Positions 1-8,849 of a stretch of DNA of 64,000 nt are shown in pieces. The translations under genes were made by a program, and so were the position numbers. This stretch comes from Burkholderia sp. SRS-W-2-2016 (GTDB lineage Bacteria; Pseudomonadota; Gammaproteobacteria; Burkholderiales; Burkholderiaceae): NCBI RefSeq assembly GCF_001931485.1, contig NZ_MSDV01000019.1, positions 248,001 through 312,000 of the forward strand, given 5' to 3'. Position 1 is the stretch's first letter; every line of letters begins with the position of its first letter. The notes below the pieces were generated by a model, which ran no database searches, had not been told where the DNA came from, and saw only the letters and a program-made list of their open reading frames with translations.

Positions 1-1605
1 CAGGTGGCTGCCGACGCGCCGAAGGCCGCGGCGAACCTGCAGGCCGAACTGATCGCGCGCGACGAGCAGCGCTTCGCGACGTGGACCGACACGCTCGGCG
101 CGCTGGCGGCGAAACTGAACGAACAATGGCAGCAGAGCAGCGTGCAGACCGCGAGCCGCCAGCAGGAGATCTTCGACGCGCTGACGCAAACCGCGCGCGA
201 TATCTCCGCACAGACGCAGACTCACGCGAGCGCGACGCTGGCGGAAATCGACCGTCTCGTGCAGGCGGCGGCCGACGCGCCGAAGGCGGCGGTGAACCTG
301 CAAGCGGAACTGGCGGCGCGTGACGAACAGCGCTTCACCACGTGGACCGAAGCGCTCGGCGCGCTGACCGCCAAGCTGACCGAACAATGGCAGCAGACCG
401 GTTCGCAGACCGCGACGCGTCAACAGGAAATCTGCGACGCGCTCGCGCAGACCGCGCGGGACATTTCCACGCAGACGCAAACGCACGCCAGCGCGACGAT
501 GGCGGAAATCGAGCGCCTCGTGCAAGTCGCCGCCGACGCACCGAAGGCCGCCGCGAACCTGCAAGCGGAACTGGCCGCACGCGACGAACAGCGCTTCACC
601 ACGTGGACCGAAGCGCTCGGCGTGCTGACCGCCAAGCTGACCGAACAATGGCAGCAGACCGGTTCGCAGACCGCGACACGTCAGCAGGAAATCTGCGACG
701 CGCTCGCGCAAACCGCGCGCGACATCTCCACGCAGACGCAAACGCATGCGAGCGCGACGCTGGCCGAAATCGACCGCCTCGTGCAAGTCGCCGCCGATGC
801 ACCGAAGGCCGCCGCGAACCTGCAAGCGGAACTCGCCGCACGCGACGAACAGCGCTTCACCTCGTGGACCGACACGCTCGGCGCGTTGACCGCCAAGCTG
901 ACCGAACAGTGGCAGCAGACCGGTTCGCAGACCGCGACCCGTCAACAGGAAATCTGCGACGCGCTCGCGCAAACCGCACGCGATATCTCCACGCAGACGC
1001 AAACGCACGCGAACGCGACGATCGCCGAGATCGAGCGTCTGGTGCAGGCGGCGTCGGAAGCGCCGAAGGCCGCGGCCGACGTGATCGCGGAGCTGCGTCA
1101 GAAACTGTCCGACAGCATGGTCCGCGATACCGCGATGCTGGACGAGCGCAGCCGCCTGCTGGCGACGCTCGAAACGCTGCTCGACGCGGTGAATCATGCG
1201 TCGACCGAACAGCGCGCGGCGGTCGACGGTCTCGTCACGACCTCGGCCGACCTGCTCGAACGGGTCGGCAAGCGCTTCACCGATCATCTGGAGCACGAGA
1301 CCGGCAAGCTCGGCGACGTGGCCGCCCAGGTCACCGGCAGCGCGGTCGAAGTGGCGAGCCTCGGCGATGCGTTCGGCGCGGCCGTGCGCGTGTTCGGCGA
1401 AGCGAACGACAAGCTCGTCTCGCACCTCGAACGGATCGAGACGGCGCTCGACAAATCGCTCGCCCGCAGCGACGAACAGCTCGCGTACTACGTCGCGCAG
1501 GCGCGTGACGTGGTCGACCTCAGCGTGATGTCGCAGAAGCAGATCGTCGAAGATCTGCAAGTGCTGGCCGCCAAGCGCGCGCGCGCCGGAGCTGACGCCG
1601 TATGA
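1..1605 (+). CDS. DUF802 domain-containing coiled-coil protein (5' end outside window)
   Basis: The reading frame is open from the first base, so the gene begins upstream of the window; a GTG at 4 lies inside a repeat and is not a credible start. At least 534 residues are visible. The N-terminal two thirds are four tandem copies of an 87-residue unit (261 bp each, near 7-1050) with the core ARDEQRF.TWT, EQWQQ and QTARDIS, strongly helical and Ala/Gln-rich; then a DUF802-like region with a long predicted coiled coil. The stop overlaps the start of the OmpA-like gene (ATGA at 1602-1605). In Burkholderiaceae DUF802 genes sit between a DUF3348 gene and an OmpA-family gene, which fits here. Function is unknown; a MotA/TolQ-like partner role for the next protein is inference. 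Confidence 0.8.
   Translation, partial: QVAADAPKAAANLQAELIARDEQRFATWTDTLGALAAKLNEQWQQSSVQTASRQQEIFDALTQTARDISAQTQTHASATLAEIDRLVQAAADAPKAAVNLQAELAARDEQRFTTWTEALGALTAKLTEQWQQTGSQTATRQQEICDALAQTARDISTQTQTHASATMAEIERLVQVAADAPKAAANLQAELAARDEQRFTTWTEALGVLTAKLTEQWQQTGSQTATRQQEICDALAQTARDISTQTQTHASATLAEIDRLVQVAADAPKAAANLQAELAARDEQRFTSWTDTLGALTAKLTEQWQQTGSQTATRQQEICDALAQTARDISTQTQTHANATIAEIERLVQAASEAPKAAADVIAELRQKLSDSMVRDTAMLDERSRLLATLETLLDAVNHASTEQRAAVDGLVTTSADLLERVGKRFTDHLEHETGKLGDVAAQVTGSAVEVASLGDAFGAAVRVFGEANDKLVSHLERIETALDKSLARSDEQLAYYVAQARDVVDLSVMSQKQIVEDLQVLAAKRARAGADAV
7..1050 (+). repeat. Four in-frame 261-bp tandem repeats inside the DUF802 gene
   Basis: Units begin near 7, 268, 529 and 790, each starting at the Ala-Asp-Ala-Pro-Lys-Ala-Ala codons; a degenerate fifth start lies near 1051. 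Copies two to four are almost identical in translation. The period is a multiple of three, so unit gain or loss by recombination would keep the frame and change the coiled-coil length by 87 residues. Confidence 0.85.
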
Positions 1606-2264
1606 GCGAGGACCTCGACGGCGGCGTCGAAACCGCCGCGCCGATCTGGGCCGCGTTCGGCGATCTGATGTCGGTGCTGCTCGGCGCGTTCGTGCTGATC
1701 CTGGTCGGCGTGATCGGCGTGCAGCTCGAACTGTCCAGCAAGCTCGAACAGGAAGTGAAGCAGCGCCAGGCCGAAACGCAGCGTCGCAAGACGCTCGAAC
1801 AGGCGCTCGCCGGGCCGCTCGCGGCCGGGCGCGTGACGCTCGTCAATGGCCGCATTGGCATCAGCGGCAACGTGCTGTTCGCGCTGAACTCCGATCAGCT
1901 GCAGCCCGAGGGCCGCGCGCTGCTGAAGAGTCTGGCGGAGCCGCTGTCCGCGTATCTGCGCGCGAGCGACCAGATCCTGATGGTCAGCGGCTTTACCGAC
2001 GACCAGCGTTTGCGCGAAGGCAATCGCCGCTTCGCCGATAACTGGGAGCTGTCCGCGCAGCGCGCGTTGACGGTCACGCGGACGCTGATCGACAGCGGCG
2101 TGCCGGCGGCGTCGGTGTTCGCGGCGGCGTTCGGCTCGCAGCAGCCGGTCGGCTCGAACGCGGACGAGGCGGGGCGCGCGAAGAACCGCCGCGTCGAAAT
2201 CGCGCCGGTGCCGCGGCCGTCGAGCGGGACAGCGACGACCGCGACGGAGAAGGCCGGTGGCTGA
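1602..2264 (+). CDS. OmpA/MotB-like inner-membrane-anchored peptidoglycan-binding protein
   Basis: 220 residues. A short cytoplasmic N-terminus is followed by one transmembrane segment at about residues 15-40 (PIWAAFGDLMSVLLGAFVLI), a helical linker rich in Glu/Gln/Arg, and an OmpA C-terminal domain at about 85-205 with GNVLFALNSDQL and the SNADEAGRAKNRRVEI signature of peptidoglycan binding. The arrangement is that of MotB/TolR-type proteins that couple an inner-membrane partner to the wall. It overlaps DUF802 by 4 bp and the next gene by 8 bp, so the three are translationally coupled. No MotA-like partner is visible in the window; it may lie upstream. Family assignment is firm, role unknown. 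Confidence 0.85.
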   Translation: MSEDLDGGVETAAPIWAAFGDLMSVLLGAFVLILVGVIGVQLELSSKLEQEVKQRQAETQRRKTLEQALAGPLAAGRVTLVNGRIGISGNVLFALNSDQLQPEGRALLKSLAEPLSAYLRASDQILMVSGFTDDQRLREGNRRFADNWELSAQRALTVTRTLIDSGVPAASVFAAAFGSQQPVGSNADEAGRAKNRRVEIAPVPRPSSGTATTATEKAGG

Positions 2265-3135
2265 CGACGTTCGCGATGAATCCGGCGGCGACGCTAGCGC
2301 TGCGATCGACGTGATCGATGCGAGCAGCGCCGGCGACGCGGTTGACGCGAACAGCGTCGGCGAAGCAATCAACGCCAGTGACGCCGACGCCAGCGCCACC
2401 AGCGCCACCAGCGCCACCAGCGCCAACAGCGCCAACAGCGCCAACAGCGCCAACAGCGCCAACAGCGCCAACAGCGCCGCCGACGCCAGCGCCACCAGCG
2501 CCGCCACCCACACTACCGCGCCGCACCCCGCCAGCGCGACGCTCGACGCATGGCGCGAGAGCGGCGCGGACCGGCTCGACCCGACGCGCTTTCATCTGCT
2601 CGACGCGCTCGCGCGGCGGGCGCAGCAACACAGCGGCGCCGCGCGGCGTGTGCTCGATGAGCGCTTGTCAGGATTGCTGGGCGAATATGCAGCCGAGGTC
2701 GAACGCGCCGCTGCCAGCGAAGCGCGCAACGCGCCCGGCTCCATTGCCGACGAAGCGGACCGCGCGACGCTCGCGGCTCTGGTCGAACACCTGGGCCAGC
2801 ACCATTCCCGCGCGGACGCCCCTCACGCGGGCACCTATCCCGAACTCCCCGCGCTCGACTACTTCCGCGATGTCTGGGCGAAAGTGCGCACCGAGAAGCA
2901 GTTGCGCCAGTCGCTCGCGCCGGTGTCGGGCAACGCCGGGCCGCTCAATTCGAGCAGCCTCGTGCATCGGGCGTTGTCGTTGATGAGTGAGTTGTCGCCG
3001 GGGTATCTGAAGCAGTTTCTGTCGTACGTCGATACGCTTTCGTGGCTCGAGCAGATGAACGGCGGCGCGCCGGCGGAGAAGGAAGCGCCGCGCGCGGCGG
3101 CGGCCGGCAAGGGCACGCGCCGGAAGGCGCGCTAG
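2257..3135 (+). CDS. DUF2894 domain-containing protein with Ser-Ala-Thr/Asn repeat tract
   Basis: 292 residues from a GTG start preceded by GGAGAAGG, overlapping the OmpA-like gene by 8 bp. Residues 1-95 are low complexity, Asp/Ala/Ser-rich, with a run of Ser-Ala-Thr then Ser-Ala-Asn triplets at 46-74. The folded part at about 95-275 matches the DUF2894 type found beside DUF802/OmpA genes in Burkholderiaceae (LDAWRESGADRLDPTRFHLL near its start, a conserved LSPGYLKQFLSYVDTLSWLE near its end). The C-terminus is basic (KGTRRKAR). No signal peptide or membrane segment, so cytoplasmic. Probably the last gene of the module; function unknown. Confidence 0.8.
   Translation: MADDVRDESGGDASAAIDVIDASSAGDAVDANSVGEAINASDADASATSATSATSANSANSANSANSANSANSAADASATSAATHTTAPHPASATLDAWRESGADRLDPTRFHLLDALARRAQQHSGAARRVLDERLSGLLGEYAAEVERAAASEARNAPGSIADEADRATLAALVEHLGQHHSRADAPHAGTYPELPALDYFRDVWAKVRTEKQLRQSLAPVSGNAGPLNSSSLVHRALSLMSELSPGYLKQFLSYVDTLSWLEQMNGGAPAEKEAPRAAAAGKGTRRKAR
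2392..2472 (+). repeat. 9-bp coding minisatellite (SAT x3, SAN x6)
   Basis: Three perfect copies of AGCGCCACC (2392-2418) are followed by six perfect copies of AGCGCCAAC (2419-2472) and a diverged AGCGCCGCC. The two variants differ by one base and are fully segregated, as expected if a mutated unit was amplified by slippage. Frame is preserved. Confidence 0.9.
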
Positions 3136-3231
3136 CGCACAGGCCCGGCGGCAGCCGGGCACTGCGGCGCACCAAACGCCGAAAGCCACCACCCAAAACG
3201 CAGCCCCCAAACGCTGAACCCCAAACGCACG

Positions 3232-3257
3232 CGGGCCGGCGTGTAACCGCCGGCCCG
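3232..3257. terminator. GC-rich hairpin between convergent genes
   Basis: Perfect 10-bp inverted repeat CGGGCCGGCG / CGCCGGCCCG with the 6-nt loop TGTAAC, lying between the DUF2894 and TerC stop codons. No U-tract on either strand, so termination is inferred from position only. Confidence 0.45.
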
Positions 3258-3304
3258 CCGGGCTCGCCAGAACCCAAACCCAAACTCAGGATGTCAGCGC
3301 GACA

Positions 3305-4057
3305 TCATTCCCGCACACTGCCCACCCGTTTGGCCTTCGTGCGCCGCGCCCACATATTCATCCCCTCGACGAACGCCGAGAACGCCATCGCTGCGTAGAT
3401 ATAAGCCTTCGGCACGTGCGTACCGAAACCTTCGGCGATCAGCGTCATACCGATCACCAGCAGGAAGCTCAGCGCGAGCATCACGATGGTCGGGTTGCGA
3501 TCGATAAAGCGCGCGAGCGGCTGCGCGGCGAACATCATCACGAGGATCGACACGATCACCGCGCCGAACATGATCGGCATATGTTCGGTCATGCCGACCG
3601 CGGTGATGATGCTGTCGACCGAAAACACGATGTCGAGCATGATGATCTGGCCGATCGCGGCCGCCACCGACAACTGCACGCTCGAACCGGCCTTCGCGGC
3701 GACGTCGTCTTCGTGCGTCACGTGATGGCGGATTTCTCCGGTCGCCTTCCACACGAGGAACAGGCCGCCGGCGAGCAGGATCAGATCGCGCCACGAGAAG
3801 CCGTGATCGAACACCGTGAACGCGACTTGGGTCAGCTGCACGATCCACGCGACGGTGCCCAAAAGCATCAGCCGCATTATCAGCGCGAGCGCGAGGCCGA
3901 TGCGCTGGGTGCGCGCGCGCTGCGCTTCGGGCAGCCGGTTGCTGAGAATCGAGATGAAGATCAGGTTGTCGATGCCGAGCACGATTTCCATCACGATCAG
4001 CGTGACGAGCGCGGCCCAGGCGGCGGGATCGGCGAACAGTGTGAGCAGAGAGTCCAT
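3305..4057 (-). CDS. TerC family integral membrane protein
   Basis: 250 residues, about seven to eight hydrophobic segments. Carries the two acidic TerC signatures, [11 protein letters not shown] near residue 24 and DIVFSVDSI near 143, whose Asp residues are implicated in metal-ion transport in this family. The short form (no CBS or CorC domain) resembles YgdQ/YkoY-type proteins, linked to tellurite resistance or manganese export in other bacteria. It is divergent from nhaR across 124 bp. The substrate cannot be read from sequence. Confidence 0.85.
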   Translation of the reverse strand: MDSLLTLFADPAAWAALVTLIVMEIVLGIDNLIFISILSNRLPEAQRARTQRIGLALALIMRLMLLGTVAWIVQLTQVAFTVFDHGFSWRDLILLAGGLFLVWKATGEIRHHVTHEDDVAAKAGSSVQLSVAAAIGQIIMLDIVFSVDSIITAVGMTEHMPIMFGAVIVSILVMMFAAQPLARFIDRNPTIVMLALSFLLVIGMTLIAEGFGTHVPKAYIYAAMAFSAFVEGMNMWARRTKAKRVGSVRE

Positions 4058-4181
4058 AGGGGATCGAAAAAAGTGACTGTGCGCCGGTGCGGCGGAACCG
4101 CCATCATCGACCTCTTCGCGGTTCGGATAAACCAGTGTTAATCTGAATGAATAATCGATTTTTTCGAAGTGTCAAGTTCGC

Positions 4182-5063
4182 ATGCTCAACTATCGCCATT
4201 TGTACTATTTCTGGATCGTCGTGAAGGAGGGCGGTTTTGCGCGCGCGGCCGCGCGGCTCGAGATGGCCGTGCAGACCATCAGCGCGCAGGTTCGCGAACT
4301 GGAAAAGTCGCTCGGACGTCAGCTGCTGAAGCCGGCCGGGCGCGGCGTCGCGATGACCGAGGCCGGCGAACAGGCGTTTGCTCGCGCCGAGCAGATTTTT
4401 CAACTCGGCGAGGCCTTGCTCGACGAGATGCGCGAGGCCAGCGGCACCGGGGCGGTGCGCTTCGCAGTGGGATTGTCGGACGGGATTTCGAAGCTCGCCG
4501 CGCATGCGCTGCTGGCGCCGGTGCTTGCCACGCCGTCGCTGCGGCTGCTGTGCCACGAGGGCGAGCCCGCGGAACTGCTGTCGGAGCTGGCGCTGCACCG
4601 GCTCGATCTGGTGCTCGCTTGTCAGCCGGCGCCGCATGGCGCGGATTTGAGGGTGGTGAGCCAGCGCGTCGCCGGATCGCCGGTCGACTGGTACGGGCCC
4701 GCGCAGCTCGTGCGCAAGGCGGCGCGGGCCGGTTTTCCGCAGGCGCTGGCGGACCTGCCGGTGCTGCTGCCGACCCGCCACGGCGCGTTGCGCGCGCGGC
4801 TCGATCGCTGGTTCGACGCTCAGGGGATCAGTCCGCGCATCGTCGGCGAATTCGAGGACAGCGCGTTGATGGCGGTGTTCGCGGCGCGCGGGCTCGGGGT
4901 GTTTCCGCTCGCCGAGCTCGGCGCGGAAGAATTGACGTTGTTGCGGGGTTTGCGCTGGCTCGGCCGCGCGGACGGCGTGATCGAGGAGATTCACGCGATC
5001 CGCTCGCGGCGCGGCCAGCATCATGCGCTGGCATCGCAGGTGATCGCGGCCGCGCAGCCGTGA
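4182..5063 (+). CDS. nhaR: NhaR-type LysR family transcriptional regulator
   Basis: 293 residues. N-terminal winged HTH at about 1-60 beginning with NYRHLYYFWIVVKEGG, the characteristic NhaR opening, then a LysR substrate-binding domain at 90-290 with the NhaR-like GEFEDSALMAVFAARG and EIHAIRSRR segments. In E. coli NhaR activates nhaA in response to sodium; no nhaA is nearby. Here the divergent neighbour is terC, a possible target. It is convergent with the porin gene. Start is the first ATG, which matches the usual NhaR N-terminus. Confidence 0.8.
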   Translation: MLNYRHLYYFWIVVKEGGFARAAARLEMAVQTISAQVRELEKSLGRQLLKPAGRGVAMTEAGEQAFARAEQIFQLGEALLDEMREASGTGAVRFAVGLSDGISKLAAHALLAPVLATPSLRLLCHEGEPAELLSELALHRLDLVLACQPAPHGADLRVVSQRVAGSPVDWYGPAQLVRKAARAGFPQALADLPVLLPTRHGALRARLDRWFDAQGISPRIVGEFEDSALMAVFAARGLGVFPLAELGAEELTLLRGLRWLGRADGVIEEIHAIRSRRGQHHALASQVIAAAQP

Positions 5064-5064
5064 C

Positions 5065-5084
5065 GGCGCGCGCTGAAGCGCGCC
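5065..5084. terminator. Hairpin between nhaR and porin gene ends
   Basis: Perfect 7-bp stem GGCGCGC / GCGCGCC with loop GCTGAA in the short space between two convergent stop codons. No U-tract. Bidirectional termination is plausible but unproven. Confidence 0.4.
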
Positions 5085-5107
5085 CGCCGCCTGGCCTCAT
5101 AACATCG

Positions 5108-6268
5108 TCAGAACGCGTGGCGCATGCCGGCGGTGACCGCGAGCTGCTTGTTGGTCGACGACGGCGACAGCGTGTTGATCATCGCGTGCGACAGCACCGA
5201 ATCGGCCGGCGCGCCGTGCGCGTTCTGGTACACGCCTTCCAGATAGAAGTCGGTGCGCTTGCTGAGCGCGTAGCCGGTTTGCAGCATCGCGGTGTTCCAT
5301 GCCGGCGACGAACCGTTGTATGCGCCATGCGTGTACGTATACGCGCCCGACACGCTCCATGCCGGCGTCAGCGAGTACTTCGCGTTGACTTCATAGTTGT
5401 CGAGGCGCAGCGAGCCGCCGAGCGTGCCGGTGCCGTCGCTGCCCGCGCCGAGGTAGCCGCCGGTGCCGAACGAGAACACGCCCGCGACGTTATCGATCTG
5501 CGTGTGGCTCCACAGCAGGCCGACGGTGGCCGGGCCGAACGTGTAGTTGCCGCCGAGCGACCAGATGCGCTGACGTTCGGCGATGAAGTTCGCGCTGGTG
5601 TCGCCGCTCGTCACCGCGCCGGCGCCGTTGCCCGCGTTGTTGAACTGCAGGTAGCCGGCCGCGAGGTTCAACGGACCTTGCGCGTACGACAGACCGAAGC
5701 TGTACGAACGGTTGTTCGCGAACGCGCCGGCCTTGTTGCTGAACGAGTACATCGATTCGAGCGTGACGCCGTGGTACAGCGGGCTCGCGTACTTGACCGA
5801 GTTGTTGATCACGACCGAGTTCGCCGCGAGGTTGTCGTTCTCGAACGGATGGCCGGCGAGGCTGCCGCCCCACGTGTTCCAGCTGGCCGAGAGCGGGCCG
5901 ACGAGGTCGTTCAGCACGTCGAACTGGCGGCCGAACGTCAGCGTGCCGAACGAATCGCTTTGCAGACCGACCCACGCCTGCGAGCCGAATGCGCTGCCGG
6001 CGAACGCCTGCGCGCCGTTGTTCATCATGAAGCCCTGCTCGAGCTTGAAGACCGCGTGCAGGCCGGCGCCGAGGTCTTCGGAACCCTTCAGGCCGAACAC
6101 CGTGTTCTGCGTGGTGCCGCTCGCGAGCTGCCAGTTGCTGTGGCCGAACTGGTTGTTGGTGTAGACGATGCCGGCGTCCATCAGGCCGTACAGCGTGACG
6201 CTGCTTTGCGCGTGCGCGGAAATCGTGAAGGCGCCGCACAGCGCGGCGGCGAGCAGGGTCTTGTTCAT
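5108..6268 (-). CDS. Trimeric outer-membrane porin (Gram-negative porin, Porin_4 type)
   Basis: 386 residues. A cleavable signal peptide of about 20 residues ends at SAHA, and the mature protein starts QSSVTLYGLMDAGI, the usual first strand of Burkholderia porins. The body alternates as a 16-stranded barrel would and ends in a strand closing on Phe (GMRHAF). Typical features are GLKGSEDLGAGLHAVFKLE and the LTFGRQFD loop-3 region. It admits small hydrophilic solutes; selectivity is not deducible. A long unread leader (6269-6360) precedes it. Single gene, convergent with nhaR. Confidence 0.92.
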   Translation of the reverse strand: MNKTLLAAALCGAFTISAHAQSSVTLYGLMDAGIVYTNNQFGHSNWQLASGTTQNTVFGLKGSEDLGAGLHAVFKLEQGFMMNNGAQAFAGSAFGSQAWVGLQSDSFGTLTFGRQFDVLNDLVGPLSASWNTWGGSLAGHPFENDNLAANSVVINNSVKYASPLYHGVTLESMYSFSNKAGAFANNRSYSFGLSYAQGPLNLAAGYLQFNNAGNGAGAVTSGDTSANFIAERQRIWSLGGNYTFGPATVGLLWSHTQIDNVAGVFSFGTGGYLGAGSDGTGTLGGSLRLDNYEVNAKYSLTPAWSVSGAYTYTHGAYNGSSPAWNTAMLQTGYALSKRTDFYLEGVYQNAHGAPADSVLSHAMINTLSPSSTNKQLAVTAGMRHAF

Positions 6269-6750
6269 GGCGGATGATTCCTTGGTAACGACGTGTTTGG
6301 GTGATTCGGGCTCGTGGCGGGCGCGGCGCGGGGGCTTCCGGACTGCGCGGGCGTGCGGATCAGCGGCTAAGCGGCTAAGCGGCTAAGCGGCTAAGCGGCT
6401 AAGCGACTAAGCGACTAAGCGACTAAGCGGCGGCAAGCACGCGGTGTGCTCGGCCCTTCAGCGACGGGCAACGGCGCGCGCCGGCCGGGCAGCGGGGAAA
6501 ATCAGGCGGGGATTTTTCGAAAAGCGGCGTAACGGCTAAAACCACGAGGGCCCGAAGCTTACCTTGTTCAGGCACACGGCGGGAGAGGACGCGGCGAATG
6601 CGCGGCAAAGCGTGGGGCAGCCGCCACACCGGGGCCCTCGTTGCGACCCGCACGACCCGCACGAACCACGCGAACGGCGGCGGGCCGCCGTCCCGAGCAC
6701 TTCATCAATGCATGGCATATTGACCGAACCCGCGATCACCGGAGACAGCG
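6269..6750. other. 482-bp intergenic region between divergent porin and HAD genes
   Basis: It holds the upstream regions of both genes and an octamer tandem array (annotated separately). Short frames here are scraps without family resemblance or ribosome sites. The HAD gene has GGAGA at 6741-6745. I see no convincing sigma-70 promoter pair. Confidence 0.6.
6363..6426. repeat. 8-bp tandem array, eight units
   Basis: Five perfect copies of GCGGCTAA (6363-6402) followed by three perfect copies of GCGACTAA (6403-6426). The variants differ by one base and are segregated. The array lies about 95-160 bp upstream of the porin start codon, where length change could alter promoter spacing. Confidence 0.9.
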
Positions 6751-7425
6751 ATGCGTATCCAGACATCTTTTCTGTTCGATCTCGACGGCACGCTCGTCGA
6801 TAGCGTCTATCAGCACGTGCTGGCGTGGAAAGAAGCGCTCGACAGCGAGGGCATTGCGCTGTCGGTGTGGCGAATTCATCGCAAGATCGGCATGAGCGGC
6901 GGCTTGTTCACGCATCAGCTGCTGCGCGAGACGCATGGCGAGATCAGCGTCGAACGCGGCGAGCGGCTGCGTCACGCGCATGCGGCCGCGTATCAGCGGA
7001 TGCGCGCGCAGGTTTGTCCGTTGCCCGGCGCCCGCGAACTGCTGGCGGCGCTGAGCCAGGCCGGCACGCCGTGGGCGGTCGCGACCAGCGGCCGGATGGA
7101 AACCGCCGCGCTCAATCTGGAGGCGCTCGGCGTCGATCCGGCCAAGGCGGTCGTCGTGACCCGCGACGACGTCAAATACGCGAAGCCCGATCCCGACCTC
7201 TTTGTCGCCGCGGCCGAGCGGCTCGGCGTGCCGATCGAACATACGGTGGTGGTCGGCGACAGCATCTGGGACATGCTGGCCGCGCGCCGCTGCCGCTCGC
7301 TAGGCGTCGGTTTGCTGTCGGGCGGCTATGGGACCGAGGAGCTGGAGCGCGCGGGCGCGCTGCGCGTCTACGACGACCCCGCCGATCTGCTCGCGCATCT
7401 GGACGAAGTCGCGTCGCGGCCCTGA
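6751..7425 (+). CDS. HAD-superfamily hydrolase, phosphoglycolate-phosphatase-like
   Basis: 224 residues. All four HAD motifs are present: DLDGTLVDS (motif I, nucleophile Asp near residue 10), ATSGR (motif II, about 111), the Lys in KYAKPDPD (motif III, about 143) and VGDSIWDM (motif IV, about 168). A helical C1 cap lies between motifs I and II, as in phosphoglycolate phosphatase and beta-phosphoglucomutase types. It is therefore a probable cytosolic phosphatase acting on a small phosphorylated metabolite. Ribosome site GGAGA is 5 nt from the ATG. No operon partner. Confidence 0.85.
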   Translation: MRIQTSFLFDLDGTLVDSVYQHVLAWKEALDSEGIALSVWRIHRKIGMSGGLFTHQLLRETHGEISVERGERLRHAHAAAYQRMRAQVCPLPGARELLAALSQAGTPWAVATSGRMETAALNLEALGVDPAKAVVVTRDDVKYAKPDPDLFVAAAERLGVPIEHTVVVGDSIWDMLAARRCRSLGVGLLSGGYGTEELERAGALRVYDDPADLLAHLDEVASRP

Positions 7426-7524
7426 CGGGCGGCGCTGCCGCGCGGCGCGGGTTGGCCGCGCCGGCACGGCTTCGCGCGTGGGCCGGTGAGACGAAGGATG
7501 TTGCCGAGGACGCTATTGACGGCG

Positions 7525-8280
7525 TTACTGCGGCTTGAGGATCGGCGGTTGCGCCGGCTGTGTCATCGGCGTCACCCGGGACGATTCGCGCACCAGCTGA
7601 TCGGTCATCGCCGAGCCGACCGACGGCGGGGTCGTGCGCTCCTGCGATAGCGGCACCGTTACGCCGGTGGGCATCGGCAGCGACGGATCGGGCTTCGCCG
7701 ATTCCTTGACCAACTGGTCGGTCAACATCGCCGCGACCGGGTTCGAGCCGTTCGGGTGCGTGTCGTCGCGCCGGCGGGTCTGTGCCTGATCGATCCGCGG
7801 GCCGGGCAGCGCCTTCGCTTGCGCTCTCTGTTGCGCGACCGGCTGCGCCGGCTGTCTCGCCCGGGCGGCCGCGGCCTGGCCGGCATCGGGCACGGCAAGG
7901 CCCGGCACCGCAGCTGTCGCCGCGACGGACGGCTGCGCGAGCGCGCCGGTTTGCGGCAAGGTGGCGGCGGCCTGCGGCTGGGCGGATTGCGGCGTCACGG
8001 CCAGTTGATTCGTCGTGGAGGGGGCGGGCTGGGCAGGCACGGTAACCGTCGCCGTTGCCGGCGGCGCGCTCGGCACCGGTGTCACCGCCATCACGTTGCC
8101 GCCGGCGACACGCGCCGCGCCGCGCTCCGCGTCGGAATCCGTCGCGCCGGTGATCCTGCCGATCACCTCGCTGGCCGCGCTGGGCGTGCGTTCGTCGTCT
8201 TTGGGGAAAAGCAGGTAGCCGGCGATGCCCGCATCGATCACGAGCAGGCCGACTATCAGCAATTTGCCGGTATTCGTCAT
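7525..8280 (-). CDS. Membrane-anchored Pro/Ala-rich protein with duplicated TDQLV motif
   Basis: 251 residues, no family recognised. An N-terminal hydrophobic segment (about residues 6-24, GKLLIVGLLVIDAGIAGYLL) without a cleavage site looks like a signal anchor, leaving the rest in the periplasm. The middle is a long Ala/Pro/Gln/Val-rich low-complexity stretch. Near the C-terminus the pattern TDQLVKES...P is repeated as TDQLVRES about 40 residues later, suggesting two copies of a short functional motif. It stands alone, convergent with the HAD gene. Confidence 0.65.
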   Translation of the reverse strand: MTNTGKLLIVGLLVIDAGIAGYLLFPKDDERTPSAASEVIGRITGATDSDAERGAARVAGGNVMAVTPVPSAPPATATVTVPAQPAPSTTNQLAVTPQSAQPQAAATLPQTGALAQPSVAATAAVPGLAVPDAGQAAAARARQPAQPVAQQRAQAKALPGPRIDQAQTRRRDDTHPNGSNPVAAMLTDQLVKESAKPDPSLPMPTGVTVPLSQERTTPPSVGSAMTDQLVRESSRVTPMTQPAQPPILKPQ

Positions 8281-8849
8281 ATCTAAGCAACAGTGTTCAT
8301 GAAATGCGAGGGGTCATGATATACGACGACACCGGATGCGCCGCCGGTAGTCATCAGATGACGCCTCGAATCGCCGTTTTTGCGTTTCGCATACGCCCGT
8401 CGTACCGGGCGGGGCCACGACTGTCGCGAACGTAATACACGCGCGTCACCAACGCCCATTTTGTGCTTGCTTCGATATTCATTCTTGACCAGATTAACCG
8501 TCGCGCATGGAGCCGGTATACGCCGCCGGCCATGCAAACCGGCTTGTACTATTCGCGCGCGGAGCCTGTACTATACGAACCGTTGGAGACGAGCGGCAGC
8601 CGCGCTGCGCTTACCTGCGTGCAAGATCGATTCCTGCCGCATCCGCGGCCCGCGCACCGGCACGATGCAGGCCGGCAGGCCGTCAGCAGCGGCGCCCGCC
8701 GGTGGTAACTGGAAGTACGGCAAACCCATTGACCATGCGAGACCGCGGGCGAGATTCGTCCGGCATTCGTTGGGCTGTCGCGGCGTCAGATGCAATCCGG
8801 ATCGACCGGTTCCGGACCTGTAGTGGCGGCGTGAGAACCACTTGAAAAG
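8281..8849. other. 569-bp intergenic region upstream of two divergent genes
   Basis: No gene recognised. Two TACTAT hexamers (8547-8552 and 8569-8574) lie in similar contexts, GGCTTGTACTATTC and GCCTGTACTATACG, and could be -10 boxes for the response-regulator gene, but no good -35 is spaced correctly. A frame at 8463-8708 has no ribosome site or recognisable product. Confidence 0.5.

Noticed and set aside
335..1508. Several open frames on both strands inside the DUF802 repeats.
   Set aside because: They repeat with the 261-bp period, are Arg-rich, and are shadows of the real repeat-coding frame.
4169..6277. A 702-codon open frame on the plus strand.
   Set aside because: It covers nhaR out of frame and then the antisense of the porin. 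High-GC codon usage keeps such frames open; its translation is Arg/Ala/Val-rich without family resemblance.
8463..8708. An 81-codon frame in the gap before the response regulator.
   Set aside because: No ribosome site, no recognisable family, and composition like noncoding frames.
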